From contig NZ_JAQTWL010000007.1 in the NCBI RefSeq assembly GCF_028689295.1, positions 1 through 64,000 on the forward strand: a stretch of 64,000 bases of DNA, written 5' to 3'. Source of the DNA: Rhodoferax sp. (GTDB lineage: Bacteria; Pseudomonadota; Gammaproteobacteria; Burkholderiales; Burkholderiaceae_C). The translations under genes were made by a program, and so were the position numbers. Below are positions 7,102-15,340 of this stretch, in pieces. How positions within the stretch are numbered: the stretch's first letter is position 1; every line of letters begins with the position of its first letter. Below the pieces are notes generated by a model. The model was not told the DNA's origin and ran no database searches. It was given only the letters and a program-made list of their open reading frames with translations.

Positions 7102-8876
7102 CTTTTGCCATCCATGGTCTGGCAGTGGCCCGGGGCATCGCCATCGGGCGGGCGGTACTGGTGGCCTCCAGCCGGCTGGACGTGGCGCATTACTTCATCG
7201 AACCCGCGCAGGTTGCCGCCGAGATCAACCGGGTGCGTGATGGCCGCGATGCGGTCGTGGAGGAAATCCACCGACTGCAGACCAGCATCGCCCACATGGG
7301 GCCCAAAGACACGCCCCACGAGTTGTCGGCGTTGCTTGATGTACACCTGATGCTGCTGCAGGACGAAGAGTTGTCGTCCGGCGTTCGCCACTGGATCAAG
7401 GACCGGCTTTACAACGCGGAGTGGGCGTTGACCACCCAGCTCGAAATTGTGGCGCGCCAGTTCGACGAGATGGAAGACGACTATTTGCGCGAGCGCAAGG
7501 CCGACCTGGAGCAGATCACCGAAAAAATCCTGCGCGCCATGCGCGGCGTCTCATCGCCGTTGATCCAGCCGCTGGGGCGCCAGGAGCGCAAGACGTCGCA
7601 ACAGGATTTGTTGCTCGACGATACCGTGGATGTGCCCCTGATCCTGGTGGCGCATGATCTATCCCCGGCGGACATGCTGCAATTCAAGCAAAGTGTTTTT
7701 GCCGGTTTCATCACCGATGTCGGTGGCAAAACCTCACACACAGCCATTGTGGCGCGCAGTCTGGACATTCCGGCGGTGGTGGGTGCGCGCTTGAGCAGTC
7801 ACCTGATCCATCAGGATGACTGGGTGGTGATCGATGGCGATGCCGGTGTCGTGGTGGTTGACCCATCGCCGATCATTCTCGCGGAATACGGCTTCAAGCA
7901 ACGCCAGGGCGAACTCCAGCGGGGCCGCCTGGGGCGGCTGCTGCACACGCCGGCGGTGACGATGGACGGACAAAAAATCGAGCTGCTGGCCAATATCGAG
8001 ATGCCCGACGATGCCACCGCCGCGCTCAAAGCGGGTGCCGTCGGTGTCGGCCTGTTCCGCAGCGAGTTCTTGTTCATGGGGCGCCATGGCAAACTGCCCA
8101 ACGAAGAGGAACAGTATCTGGCGTATCGGCGCGCGGTGGAGGGCATGAAGGGCCTGCCGGTCACGATCCGTACCGTCGATGTGGGCGCCGACAAACCCCT
8201 CGATGACACGCTGCGCGACGACGCCCATCTGAACCCGGCGCTGGGACTGCGTGCCATTCGCTGGAGTCTGGCCGACCCGGCCATGTTCCTGACCCAGTTA
8301 CGCGCGATGTTGCGTGCCGCCGCCCACGGCCAGGTGAACGTGATGATTCCGATGCTGGCGCACGCACGGGAGATCCGCCAGACCATGGCGCTGATCGACC
8401 ACGCCCGTGTGCAGTTGGACAACCGTGGCGTGGCCTATGGCCCGGTCAGGATTGGCGCCATGATCGAAATCCCTGCCGCCGCGCTGACGCTCAAGGTGTT
8501 TCTCAAGTACTTCGACTTTCTGTCGATAGGCACCAACGATTTGATCCAGTACACGCTGGCCATCGACCGCGCCGACGAGTCGGTGGCGCACCTTTACGAT
8601 CCGATGCATCCGGCTGTTTTGCGCTTGGTGGCCAACACCATTGCCGAGGGTCGGGCGCAGGGCAAGCCGGTCAGCCTGTGTGGCGAAATGGCGGGCGATG
8701 TGAGCATGACCAAATTGCTGTTGGGCATGGGCTTGCGCAGCTTCTCCATGCATCCGGCACAAATCCTGGTGGTCAAACAAGAGGTGTTGCGCTCCGATAC
8801 CAGCAAGCTGGCGCCCTGGGCCGCGCAAGTGATCGAGGACGATGAACCCTTTGTGCAGCCGCAAAAAGCGGCTTGA
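7098..8876 (+). CDS. ptsI: PTS enzyme I (phosphoenolpyruvate-protein phosphotransferase)
   Basis: Enzyme I autophosphorylates from PEP and donates to HPr. The start is GTG at 7098, overlapping the HPr stop by four bases. The phospho-histidine signature GGKTSHTAIVARSLDIPAV is present with His214, and the C-terminal PEP-binding barrel has LFRSEFLFMGR, IGTNDLIQYTLAIDR and the active-site cysteine in SLCGEMAGD. At 592 aa it is slightly longer than E. coli EI (575), with extra residues near the region 150-175. It is the last gene of the EIIA-HPr-EI operon and ends in a palindrome that faces lrgB. Confidence 0.96.
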   Translation: MTFAIHGLAVARGIAIGRAVLVASSRLDVAHYFIEPAQVAAEINRVRDGRDAVVEEIHRLQTSIAHMGPKDTPHELSALLDVHLMLLQDEELSSGVRHWIKDRLYNAEWALTTQLEIVARQFDEMEDDYLRERKADLEQITEKILRAMRGVSSPLIQPLGRQERKTSQQDLLLDDTVDVPLILVAHDLSPADMLQFKQSVFAGFITDVGGKTSHTAIVARSLDIPAVVGARLSSHLIHQDDWVVIDGDAGVVVVDPSPIILAEYGFKQRQGELQRGRLGRLLHTPAVTMDGQKIELLANIEMPDDATAALKAGAVGVGLFRSEFLFMGRHGKLPNEEEQYLAYRRAVEGMKGLPVTIRTVDVGADKPLDDTLRDDAHLNPALGLRAIRWSLADPAMFLTQLRAMLRAAAHGQVNVMIPMLAHAREIRQTMALIDHARVQLDNRGVAYGPVRIGAMIEIPAAALTLKVFLKYFDFLSIGTNDLIQYTLAIDRADESVAHLYDPMHPAVLRLVANTIAEGRAQGKPVSLCGEMAGDVSMTKLLLGMGLRSFSMHPAQILVVKQEVLRSDTSKLAPWAAQVIEDDEPFVQPQKAA

Positions 8877-8888
8877 TCAAGCCGCTTT
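8865..8888. terminator. Bidirectional terminator palindrome between ptsI and lrgB
   Basis: A perfect 24-bp palindrome made of AAAGCGGCTTGA and its reverse complement, with A-run and T-run at the two ends. It overlaps the ptsI stop codon and lies six bases from the lrgB stop codon on the other strand, so it probably terminates both converging transcripts. Confidence 0.65.
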
Positions 8889-8893
8889 GCAAA

Positions 8894-9619
8894 TCAAAAC
8901 AGCCGGAACAGCAGCGGAATCAGCAGGGACGCCAGCACCACCTGCAGGCCCAGGGCCAGCCCGGCAAATGCGCCGGCGTCGGCGTTGACCTGCAGCGCCC
9001 GTGCCGCGCCGATGCCGTGCGCCGCCGTCCCCAAGGAAAAACCACGCGCCATCCAACCATTGCCGTCCGTTGGAATCTTCAGGAACCCAAACAAGGCTTT
9101 GCCGCTGAGCGCTCCGACCATGCCCGTCACCACGGCAAACACCGCAGCCAGCGCCGGGATGCCGCCAATTTTGTCGGCAATGCCCATGGCGACTGGCGCG
9201 GTGACCGATTTGGGCGCCAGCGACAGCACCACGTCATTGGGCAAACCTGCCAGCCAGCCCAGCAGCAAGGCAGAGCCGCTGGCCGCCACGCCGCCCACCA
9301 CGGCCGCAGCCAGCAACGCACGCCAGTGCTGGCGCAAGGCGGTGCGCCGCTCCCACAACGGCCAGGCCAGCGCCACTACGGCCGGGCCGAGTAAAAAGTG
9401 GATGAATTGCGCACCCGAAAAATAGGTGGGGTAGTCCACCCCCGTGAGCGTGAGCAGGCTGGCCAGCGTGATGACCGACCACAGCACCGGATTGGCCCAG
9501 GCCGGCTGATCCAGCCGGGCATACAGCGCCTGCGCCAGCACATAGACCACCAGCGTGGCGGTCAGGCCGAACAGCGGCGTGGCGGACAGGTAAACCCACA
9601 ACTCGACAAATTTAGGCAT
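8894..9619 (-). CDS. lrgB: LrgB family membrane protein
   Basis: A 241-aa integral membrane protein of the LrgB/CidB family. Characteristic stretches are FLLGPAVVALAWPLWERR, KSVTAPVAMGIADKIGG and the C-terminal MARGFSLGTAAHGIGAARAL. The family was first described as murein hydrolase regulators, but plant PLGG1 is an LrgAB fusion that moves glycolate and glycerate, and bacterial members have been linked to 2-hydroxyacid or pyruvate transport. Here the gene overlaps lrgA by eight bases and is followed upstream on the same strand by a GlcD-type oxidase, which favours the transport view. Confidence 0.92.
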   Translation of the reverse strand: MPKFVELWVYLSATPLFGLTATLVVYVLAQALYARLDQPAWANPVLWSVITLASLLTLTGVDYPTYFSGAQFIHFLLGPAVVALAWPLWERRTALRQHWRALLAAAVVGGVAASGSALLLGWLAGLPNDVVLSLAPKSVTAPVAMGIADKIGGIPALAAVFAVVTGMVGALSGKALFGFLKIPTDGNGWMARGFSLGTAAHGIGAARALQVNADAGAFAGLALGLQVVLASLLIPLLFRLF

Positions 9620-9959
9620 CGCCGGGCTCCTTGAAGGTCCGCAGAACCAGCACCGTCACGGCAAGCCCGGTCCAGGTGGACAGCACGATAACGACCAGCA
9701 TGCGCACGCCGTACTGGCCCAGCAGCCCCAGGTGCGTCATCACTCCGACGCCCACCGGTACAAACAGCAGCGACAAATGCGAGAGCAGAAAATTGGCGCA
9801 CGCCGCCACCGGTTCGCGCACCAGCGGCAGTCGTAGCGCCAACAGCAGCAGCAGCATGCCGATCACCGGCCCAGGAAACGGCAACTTCAGGCCGCGAGAC
9901 AGCAGCTCGCCCAATGACTGCATGGCCAGCAGCCAGGCCAGTCCGCGCAGGCCGTTCAT
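9612..9959 (-). CDS. lrgA: LrgA/CidA family membrane protein
   Basis: A 115-aa protein with four hydrophobic segments, normal for the holin-like LrgA/CidA family. The conserved PFPGPVIGMLLLLLAL segment and FVPVGVGVMTHLGLL are present. Its stop overlaps the lrgB start, so the two are probably made together and form a complex in the inner membrane. The GlcD-type gene ends 12 bases upstream, so all three likely share one transcript. Confidence 0.92.
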   Translation of the reverse strand: MNGLRGLAWLLAMQSLGELLSRGLKLPFPGPVIGMLLLLLALRLPLVREPVAACANFLLSHLSLLFVPVGVGVMTHLGLLGQYGVRMLVVIVLSTWTGLAVTVLVLRTFKEPGDA

Positions 9960-9971
9960 GCGGCGTCCACT

Positions 9972-11474
9972 TTAGAACCGGGGCAAGTCCGGGTGCTTGA
10001 GCTGGCCGCCGCGCACCAGCATCTTGCCGTACTCGGCGCAGCGCTGCAGCGTCGGAATCACCTTGCCCGGATTGAGCAGTCCCTTGGTGTCGAAGGCGCG
10101 CTTGACGCCGAACATCTGCTCGTTCTCGGCGGCGCTGAACTGCACGCACATGCTGTTGAGTTTTTCCACACCCACGCCGTGCTCGCCGGTCACGGTGCCG
10201 CCCATCGCCACGCTGGTCTCCAGAATGTCGGCCCCGAACAACTCGGCCCGGTGCAATTGGTCGGCCTCGTTGGCATCGAACAAAATCAGCGGGTGCAGGT
10301 TGCCGTCGCCGGCGTGGAACACGTTGGCGCAGCGCAACTGGTATTTCTTCTCCATCTGCTGGATCGCCAGCAAAATGTCGGCCACGCGTTTGCGCGGAAT
10401 GGTGCTGTCCATGCACATGTAGTCGGGGCTGATGCGGCCGCTGGCGGGGAACGCGTTTTTGCGCCCGCTCCAGAATGTCATGCGCTCCTGCTCGCTCTGG
10501 CTCACCGCCACCTTGGTGGCGCCCGCGGCCATCAGCACATCACTCATGCGACCAATTTCCTCTTCGACTTCCTCGGGCGTGCCGTCGCTTTCGCACAGCA
10601 AAATGGCCTCGGCGCTGAGGTCGTAGCCCGCATGCACATAGTCTTCCACCGCCGCCGTCATCGGCTTGTCCATCATCTCCAGACCCGCCGGAATGATGCC
10701 GGCGGCAATCACGGCCGCCACCGCCTCACCGGCCTTGCGGATGTCATCGAAGCTGGCCATGATGCAGCGCGCCAGGATCGGCTTTGGAATCAGTTTGACC
10801 GTGACCTCGGTTACCACCGCCAGCATGCCCTCGCTGCCAATCATCACGCTCATCAAGTCGTAGCCGGGCGCATCGAGCGCGTCGGAGCCAAACACCACAG
10901 GCTCACCGTCCATGGTGAAACCCTTGATCTTGACGATGTTGTGCAGCGTCAGGCCGTACTTGAGGCAGTGCACACCGCCCGAGTTTTCGGCCACGTTGCC
11001 GCCTATGGTGCAGGCGATCTGGCTGGACGGGTCCGGCGCGTAATACAGCCCCAAAGGTGCGGCCGCCTCGCTGATGGCGAGGTTGCGCACGCCGCATTGC
11101 ACCAGCGCCGTGCGCGACACCGGGTCGAGTTTCAGGATCCGGTTGAAGCGCGCCAGCGACAGCGTCACGCCCATCAGGTGAGGCATGGCGCCGCCCGACA
11201 AACCGGTGCCGGCACCGCGAGCCACCACCGGCACCGCCAGATCAAAGCAGGTCTTCAGCACCGCCTGCACCTGGGCTTCATTCTCCGGCAAGGCCACCAC
11301 CAGCGGGCGCTGGCGGTAAGCAGTCAAGCCGTCGCATTCATAGGGCGTGGTGTCCTCGCTGTTCCACAGCAGGGCATGGGCTGGCAAATGCGCCGACAGC
11401 CCTTGCACCACCTGCGCCTGGCGCTCGGCGCGTTGTTGTGCAGAAAATTCTTGCGGGGTCGCGGAGGCGTTCAT
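9972..11474 (-). CDS. glcD: FAD-linked 2-hydroxyacid oxidase (GlcD type)
   Basis: A 500-aa flavoprotein of the FAD-binding PCMH / C-terminal FAD-oxidase architecture. The FAD motif VVARGAGTGLSGGAMPH is clear, as are DPSSQIACTIGGNVAENSGG, FHAGDGNLHPLILFD and GTVTGEHGVGVEKL, which are shared by glycolate oxidase subunit GlcD and D-lactate dehydrogenases. ATG 11474 (MNASATPQEFSAQQRA) was chosen over an upstream start because the family begins near here. No GlcE or GlcF follows; instead lrgA and lrgB do. Glycolate or D-lactate is the likely substrate; the sequence does not decide which. Confidence 0.9.
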   Translation of the reverse strand: MNASATPQEFSAQQRAERQAQVVQGLSAHLPAHALLWNSEDTTPYECDGLTAYRQRPLVVALPENEAQVQAVLKTCFDLAVPVVARGAGTGLSGGAMPHLMGVTLSLARFNRILKLDPVSRTALVQCGVRNLAISEAAAPLGLYYAPDPSSQIACTIGGNVAENSGGVHCLKYGLTLHNIVKIKGFTMDGEPVVFGSDALDAPGYDLMSVMIGSEGMLAVVTEVTVKLIPKPILARCIMASFDDIRKAGEAVAAVIAAGIIPAGLEMMDKPMTAAVEDYVHAGYDLSAEAILLCESDGTPEEVEEEIGRMSDVLMAAGATKVAVSQSEQERMTFWSGRKNAFPASGRISPDYMCMDSTIPRKRVADILLAIQQMEKKYQLRCANVFHAGDGNLHPLILFDANEADQLHRAELFGADILETSVAMGGTVTGEHGVGVEKLNSMCVQFSAAENEQMFGVKRAFDTKGLLNPGKVIPTLQRCAEYGKMLVRGGQLKHPDLPRF

Positions 11475-11583
11475 CTGAATCCTTGTGATCTCCGGCTGGG
11501 AAGAACCGGGTTTGAGAGCCATGACTTTACTGCCTGCAGCAAGCATTGCTGTTGAGCATTTTTATATACTTTTTTGAAATTTC

Positions 11584-12471
11584 TCAAACCACGCTTTGCT
11601 TGAGCCAATCGGCAAACGCCACGCATTCCCAGCGCTCCATCATGCCGGTGCGCCAGCACAGGTAGTGGGCGTGCGGGCTGGGCACGTTGGTGCCAAAGAC
11701 ATCGCTGGTCCCCAGTCGCACCAGCGAGCCGTTTTCCAGCCAGGGCACGGCCAGCTTGAGGCGAATCAGGGCAATGCCCATGCCGGCCGCCGCGCCATCA
11801 CACATCAGGCCGACATCGTTGAACTGCGAGCCATCCAGCGGCTCGGGCCAGTCCAGCCCGCGGGCGGCAAACCAGGTGCGCCAGGGCTCCAGCGGGCTGC
11901 GCAGCAGCTCTTCGCCCTCCATATCTTGCGCCACGTCAAACGGCCCGTGCTCGCGCACAAAGGCGGGCGAGGCCAGCGGGGTGACCTCGTCCTTGAGCAG
12001 GCAGACATGCTCGACATCGGCGTAGCGCCCGGTGCCAAAGCGGATCATCAGGTCGGCGTCTTCGGCCACCACGTCGAGCAGCGGGATGGAGATTTGCAGG
12101 GTCAGGTCGATCTCGGGGTAGGCTTCGGTGAACTGGCGCAGGCGTGGAATCAAAATGGAGCGCGCAAAGGTCGGCGTGACAGCCAGGCGCAGCTTGCGCT
12201 TGCCCGGCATCGCCGCCGAGCTGGGAAATTTTTGCAGCATGGTCAGGCCGTCGCGCACATGCGCCAGGTATTCCACGCCTTCGATGGTGAGTGAAAAGTC
12301 GGCCCTGCCAAACAACTTGGTGCCAATGATTTGCTCAAGCTGCTTGACCCGGTGACTCACCGCACTGGGCGTCACGCAGAGTTCTTCGGCGGTTTGCGTG
12401 ACGCTGCGCAGGCGCGCCAGCGCCTCAAAAGTCAGCAGGCATTGAATGGGGGGAATGCGGGCGGCGGACAT
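11584..12471 (-). CDS. LysR family transcriptional regulator (GcvA-like)
   Basis: A 295-aa LysR protein. The N-terminal winged helix is visible as RSVTQTAEELCVTPSAVSHR within residues 1-65, followed by the effector-binding domain. The wording of the start (PPIQCLLTFEALARL) resembles the GcvA subgroup. It lies upstream of the GlcD-lrgAB genes on the same strand, 109 bases away, and diverges from psd with only 53 bases between, so it may control either unit. The inducer is unknown; a 2-hydroxyacid would fit the context. Confidence 0.9.
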   Translation of the reverse strand: MSAARIPPIQCLLTFEALARLRSVTQTAEELCVTPSAVSHRVKQLEQIIGTKLFGRADFSLTIEGVEYLAHVRDGLTMLQKFPSSAAMPGKRKLRLAVTPTFARSILIPRLRQFTEAYPEIDLTLQISIPLLDVVAEDADLMIRFGTGRYADVEHVCLLKDEVTPLASPAFVREHGPFDVAQDMEGEELLRSPLEPWRTWFAARGLDWPEPLDGSQFNDVGLMCDGAAAGMGIALIRLKLAVPWLENGSLVRLGTSDVFGTNVPSPHAHYLCWRTGMMERWECVAFADWLKQSVV

Positions 12472-12524
12472 GGTCTGATTGTGGCAGGCGCTCAGCTGAA
12501 TGCACTGCGTAGAATCCCTGCCTT

Positions 12525-13370
12525 ATGACTGACCGCGCCGCCGTACTCGCCCAATACATCATCCCCAAACAGGCCATCACTTTGCTGGCCGGGCGCATTG
12601 CGCGCGCCCAAGGTGGCGCGCTGACGACACGCTTGATCGCCTGGTTTGTGCAGCGCTACCGCGTGAACATGCAAGAGGCTACCAACCCGGATATGGCCAG
12701 CTACGCCAGCTTCAACGACTTTTTCACCCGCGCCCTCAAAGACGGTGTGCGTCCTTTGGCGCAGGCGGACCTGATTTGCCCGGTCGATGGCGCCATCAGC
12801 CAGTTTGGCCGCATCGAAGGCCAGCAGATATTCCAGGCCAAGGGCCACCACTACAGCAGCACCGCGCTGCTTGGTGGTGACGCCACGCTGGCCGCGCAGT
12901 TTGACAACGGCCACTTTGCCACGCTGTATTTGAGCCCGCGCGACTACCACCGCATTCACATGCCCTGCGCCGGGCGCCTGACGCGCATGATCTATGTGCC
13001 AGGCGACCTGTTTTCAGTCAACCCCGCCACTGCGCGTGGCGTGCCGGGGCTGTTTGCGCGCAACGAGCGGGTGGTGTGCGTTTTTGAAGGCCAGCATGGC
13101 CCGTTTGTGCTGGTGCTGGTGGGCGCCACCATTGTGGGCAGCATGGCCACCACCTGGCACGGTGCGGTCAATGCCCCGCGGCCGGGGCGTTTGAGCGAAT
13201 GGCCCTATGACGATCAGTCCATTGAATTCAAGCAGGGCGATGAGATGGGCCGCTTTTTGCTCGGCTCCACCGTGGTGATGCTGTTCCCGCAAGGGCCGCT
13301 CAAATTCAACCCGGATTGGCAACCGGTCGGCGCTGTCCGGATGGGTGAGGTGATGGCGCAGCGCTGTTAA
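12525..13370 (+). CDS. psd: Phosphatidylserine decarboxylase proenzyme
   Basis: Converts phosphatidylserine to phosphatidylethanolamine at the inner membrane. The self-cleavage motif LGST is at residues 246-249 (LLGSTVVMLFPQG); cleavage between Gly247 and Ser248 would make the pyruvoyl group on the small alpha chain. Other family features are FNDFFTRALKDGVRP, the catalytic region SPRDYHRIHMP and VALVGATIVGS-like VLVGATIVGSM. At 281 aa it is normal for the proteobacterial type I enzyme. Confidence 0.96.
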   Translation: MTDRAAVLAQYIIPKQAITLLAGRIARAQGGALTTRLIAWFVQRYRVNMQEATNPDMASYASFNDFFTRALKDGVRPLAQADLICPVDGAISQFGRIEGQQIFQAKGHHYSSTALLGGDATLAAQFDNGHFATLYLSPRDYHRIHMPCAGRLTRMIYVPGDLFSVNPATARGVPGLFARNERVVCVFEGQHGPFVLVLVGATIVGSMATTWHGAVNAPRPGRLSEWPYDDQSIEFKQGDEMGRFLLGSTVVMLFPQGPLKFNPDWQPVGAVRMGEVMAQRC

Positions 13371-13455
13371 CAAGCAGATCAGACATCAGCCGCCACTTAG
13401 CCCCTGCTGGGAGGTGCTGCTTGGTCCCGGATCACAAGACAAGAATACAAATTGC

Positions 13456-13781
13456 CTAGGCAGGTTGGGTGACGGCTTCACAGATCGCAGCCGCATCAGC
13501 GGCATCGTTCTTGCCCCGTTTGCCGCTCATGCATAGGGCACTACGAACTTCGGAGCCATCATGCGCACCGTGTGCCCAAACTTGGAAAACTCACGGTTCC
13601 AGTGATGGGCGCCGGAGCAGGCTTCCATGCCGATGAGGCAGGGTGGCAGATTGCCAATGAGCTCCAACAGCTTGGCGCGTGGTACCTCGGGGCGCACCAA
13701 TACAGCCTTGCCTGTTTCATCCACGCCATGGACTGCAAAGACGTTCTTGGCGAGGTCAATTCCAACGGTTACGATAGCCAT
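13456..13781 (-). pseudogene. IS110 family transposase, frameshifted and truncated
   Basis: The start MAIVTVGIDLAKNVFAVHG is the DEDD nuclease-domain opening of IS110/IS1111 transposases, with the first catalytic Asp in GIDLAK and the Glu in GMEACSGAHHW. After APKFVVPY the frame stops (TGA near 13528), but one base away it continues as SGKRGKNDAADAAAICEAV, the next conserved block of the family, before a second stop at 13456-13458. Thus one indel plus loss of the C-terminal Ser-containing domain inactivated it. About 110 of some 340 residues remain. The flanking bases 13371-13455 and 13782-14007 hold no gene that I can see and may include element ends. Confidence 0.85.
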
Positions 13782-14007
13782 GATTTCCCCTCTCAGGTGA
13801 GTTGATGAAAAGTTTTGCCTCTCCATCTTGGCACTCTGTTGCCGTAAACCGCAACCCCCACGGGTCGCGGCTCGCCTGGGACGGGGATGTCCCTTTCATT
13901 CGTTAGCGATCCAGCCGGCCCCGCCCGGACTCCGTGCCGAAGAAACTTGATTTTTTAGATCGTTGATTTGTATGGATATTTTTGAAGTTACTTAAGAGGC
14001 AACTCCA

Positions 14008-14607
14008 ATGGGCGAAGATGAAACAAAAACGAATGCCTTCCTGAGCTTCTCTATTGGGGAGGAGCGTGTTACGGATTCACATCGTGCGCTCCTTGCGGCA
14101 ATTGATGCGAAGCTTTGTCAACTCAAAGGCCCAGTACCGTTTACGATTCGCGACGAGATTGATTTGCATAAACACGTATTGCAATACATCGACTCCTGCA
14201 TTTCACAGATTTCAACTATGCAAAAATTGATGGGCCTGCCGCGTCTAGAATTCCCGGTACATCACGACCTGCTCCGATTATTCCGGGATCACAATCATCA
14301 TGTCGGCTATTTGGCATTTGTGCCGCTGGCGTCAACTAAAGGAGCACCCGATTTTTTTGCGTGGCCGACACTGCAGATGATTGATGCTGTGAAGCAGAAA
14401 CATAAGAAATGGGTTGCGGCAGTTCCGCAAACCACTCTCAGTGAATTGATCTACCTAAATCACGCTTATGTCCTCAGCGTCATCGAAGGAGAGAAGCAAA
14501 AGTTCCAAAGTAATGGCGTTCCGCTATTCACAATTCGCAAAGAATACCCGATGGGAGTTATTTATTTTGGCACTAGCCTCGCCGATACGAACGATGAGAA
14601 AAATTAG
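14008..14607 (+). CDS. Hypothetical protein, possible solitary gene cassette
   Basis: A 199-aa protein I do not recognise. It has no signal peptide or membrane segment, is moderately rich in His, Lys and aromatic residues (DHNHHVGYLAFVPL), and uses AT-richer codons than its neighbours, which points to acquisition. AAGAGG at 13994-13999 precedes ATG 14008. It lies between an IS110 remnant and a structure at 14667-14728 that looks like a degenerate integron attC site, so it may have arrived as a mobile gene cassette. No function is proposed. Confidence 0.65.
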   Translation: MGEDETKTNAFLSFSIGEERVTDSHRALLAAIDAKLCQLKGPVPFTIRDEIDLHKHVLQYIDSCISQISTMQKLMGLPRLEFPVHHDLLRLFRDHNHHVGYLAFVPLASTKGAPDFFAWPTLQMIDAVKQKHKKWVAAVPQTTLSELIYLNHAYVLSVIEGEKQKFQSNGVPLFTIRKEYPMGVIYFGTSLADTNDEKN

Positions 14608-14666
14608 TACCCGCGACTTAAGACGCGAGCCTATACGAAACAAGAGAAGCCAGAAGTGATTTCAAT

Positions 14667-14728
14667 GCCTAAACGCTTGGTGCAGCCGACGCGCATGAAG
14701 CCGCGCGCGGCTGACCAAGAACGTTGAC
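14667..14728 (+). other. attC-like (59-base-element-like) site, degenerate
   Basis: Sixty bases after the stop of the unknown gene there is GCCTAAAC (one base more than an RYYYAAC core), then CTTGGTGCAGCC (14676-14687), a GC-rich middle, GGCTGACCAAG (14709-14719, complementary with one bulged base) and CGTTGAC (14722-14728, near GTTRRRY). The order, the 62-base length and the bulged base match attC folding, but both outer cores are imperfect. Confidence 0.45.
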
Positions 14729-14941
14729 GACGCAAAGAATCAGTCAATTTGGCTGTCGGCTAAGGGTCTTTTGCCATAAGTGCAGCAGCCAATTTTGTCA
14801 ATGAAATAATGCCGATCCATCGCACGCGTAATGGATCCAGCATCTTTGCCCGCACTGCTGTTTCAAGTTGTAAGTTGCCTTGACTTGGTCGCCTGATGCG
14901 GATTGAATCGCAACTTTTCGACCTAACAACAAAGGGAAACC

Positions 14942-15340
14942 ATGAAAAGCTTCAAAAAATTCGTCTCCACCGGCCTGATCGTCTGCATCACCGCTGCCGG
15001 TCTGCCGTTCAGCGCGCAAGCCCGTATCGTGGCGACCGAAGAAATCACGGCGCCTGCAGCTGCCAGCACCTTGAACGACAGCCGTGCCACCGTGAACCAG
15101 TTTTTGGCGCGTGACGAGGTTCGACAGGCTATGCTGGGCCAGGGCGTCACCTCACAGGCCGCGCTGGAGCGTGTGGCTGCCATGTCTGACAGCGAAGTCG
15201 CCCAACTGGCCGGTCGCATTGACCAGGCCCCAGCGGGTGGCGATGTGCTGGGTATTTTGTTTACCGTGTTCATTGTGCTGTTGATCACCGACATCATGGG
15301 CCTGACCAAGGTGTTTCCGTTCACCCGATCGGTGCGATGA
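14942..15340 (+). CDS. PA2779 family protein
   Basis: A 132-aa exported small protein: a Sec signal peptide (FVSTGLIVCITAAGLPFSA), a helical middle (VNQFLARDEVRQAMLGQGV, ERVAAMSDSEVAQLAGRID) and a C-terminal hydrophobic segment (ILFTVFIVLLITDIMGL) that probably anchors it in the membrane. This is the layout of the P. aeruginosa PA2779 family, which occurs next to PA2778-type cysteine peptidases, as here; the two genes overlap by four bases (ATGA). The role is unknown. A partner or substrate of the peptidase is a reasonable guess. Confidence 0.85.
   Translation: MKSFKKFVSTGLIVCITAAGLPFSAQARIVATEEITAPAAASTLNDSRATVNQFLARDEVRQAMLGQGVTSQAALERVAAMSDSEVAQLAGRIDQAPAGGDVLGILFTVFIVLLITDIMGLTKVFPFTRSVR

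Noticed and set aside
9993..11555. 520-aa plus-strand frame opposite the GlcD-type gene
   Set aside because: Same kind of antisense shadow; the minus-strand gene has complete FAD-oxidase motifs.
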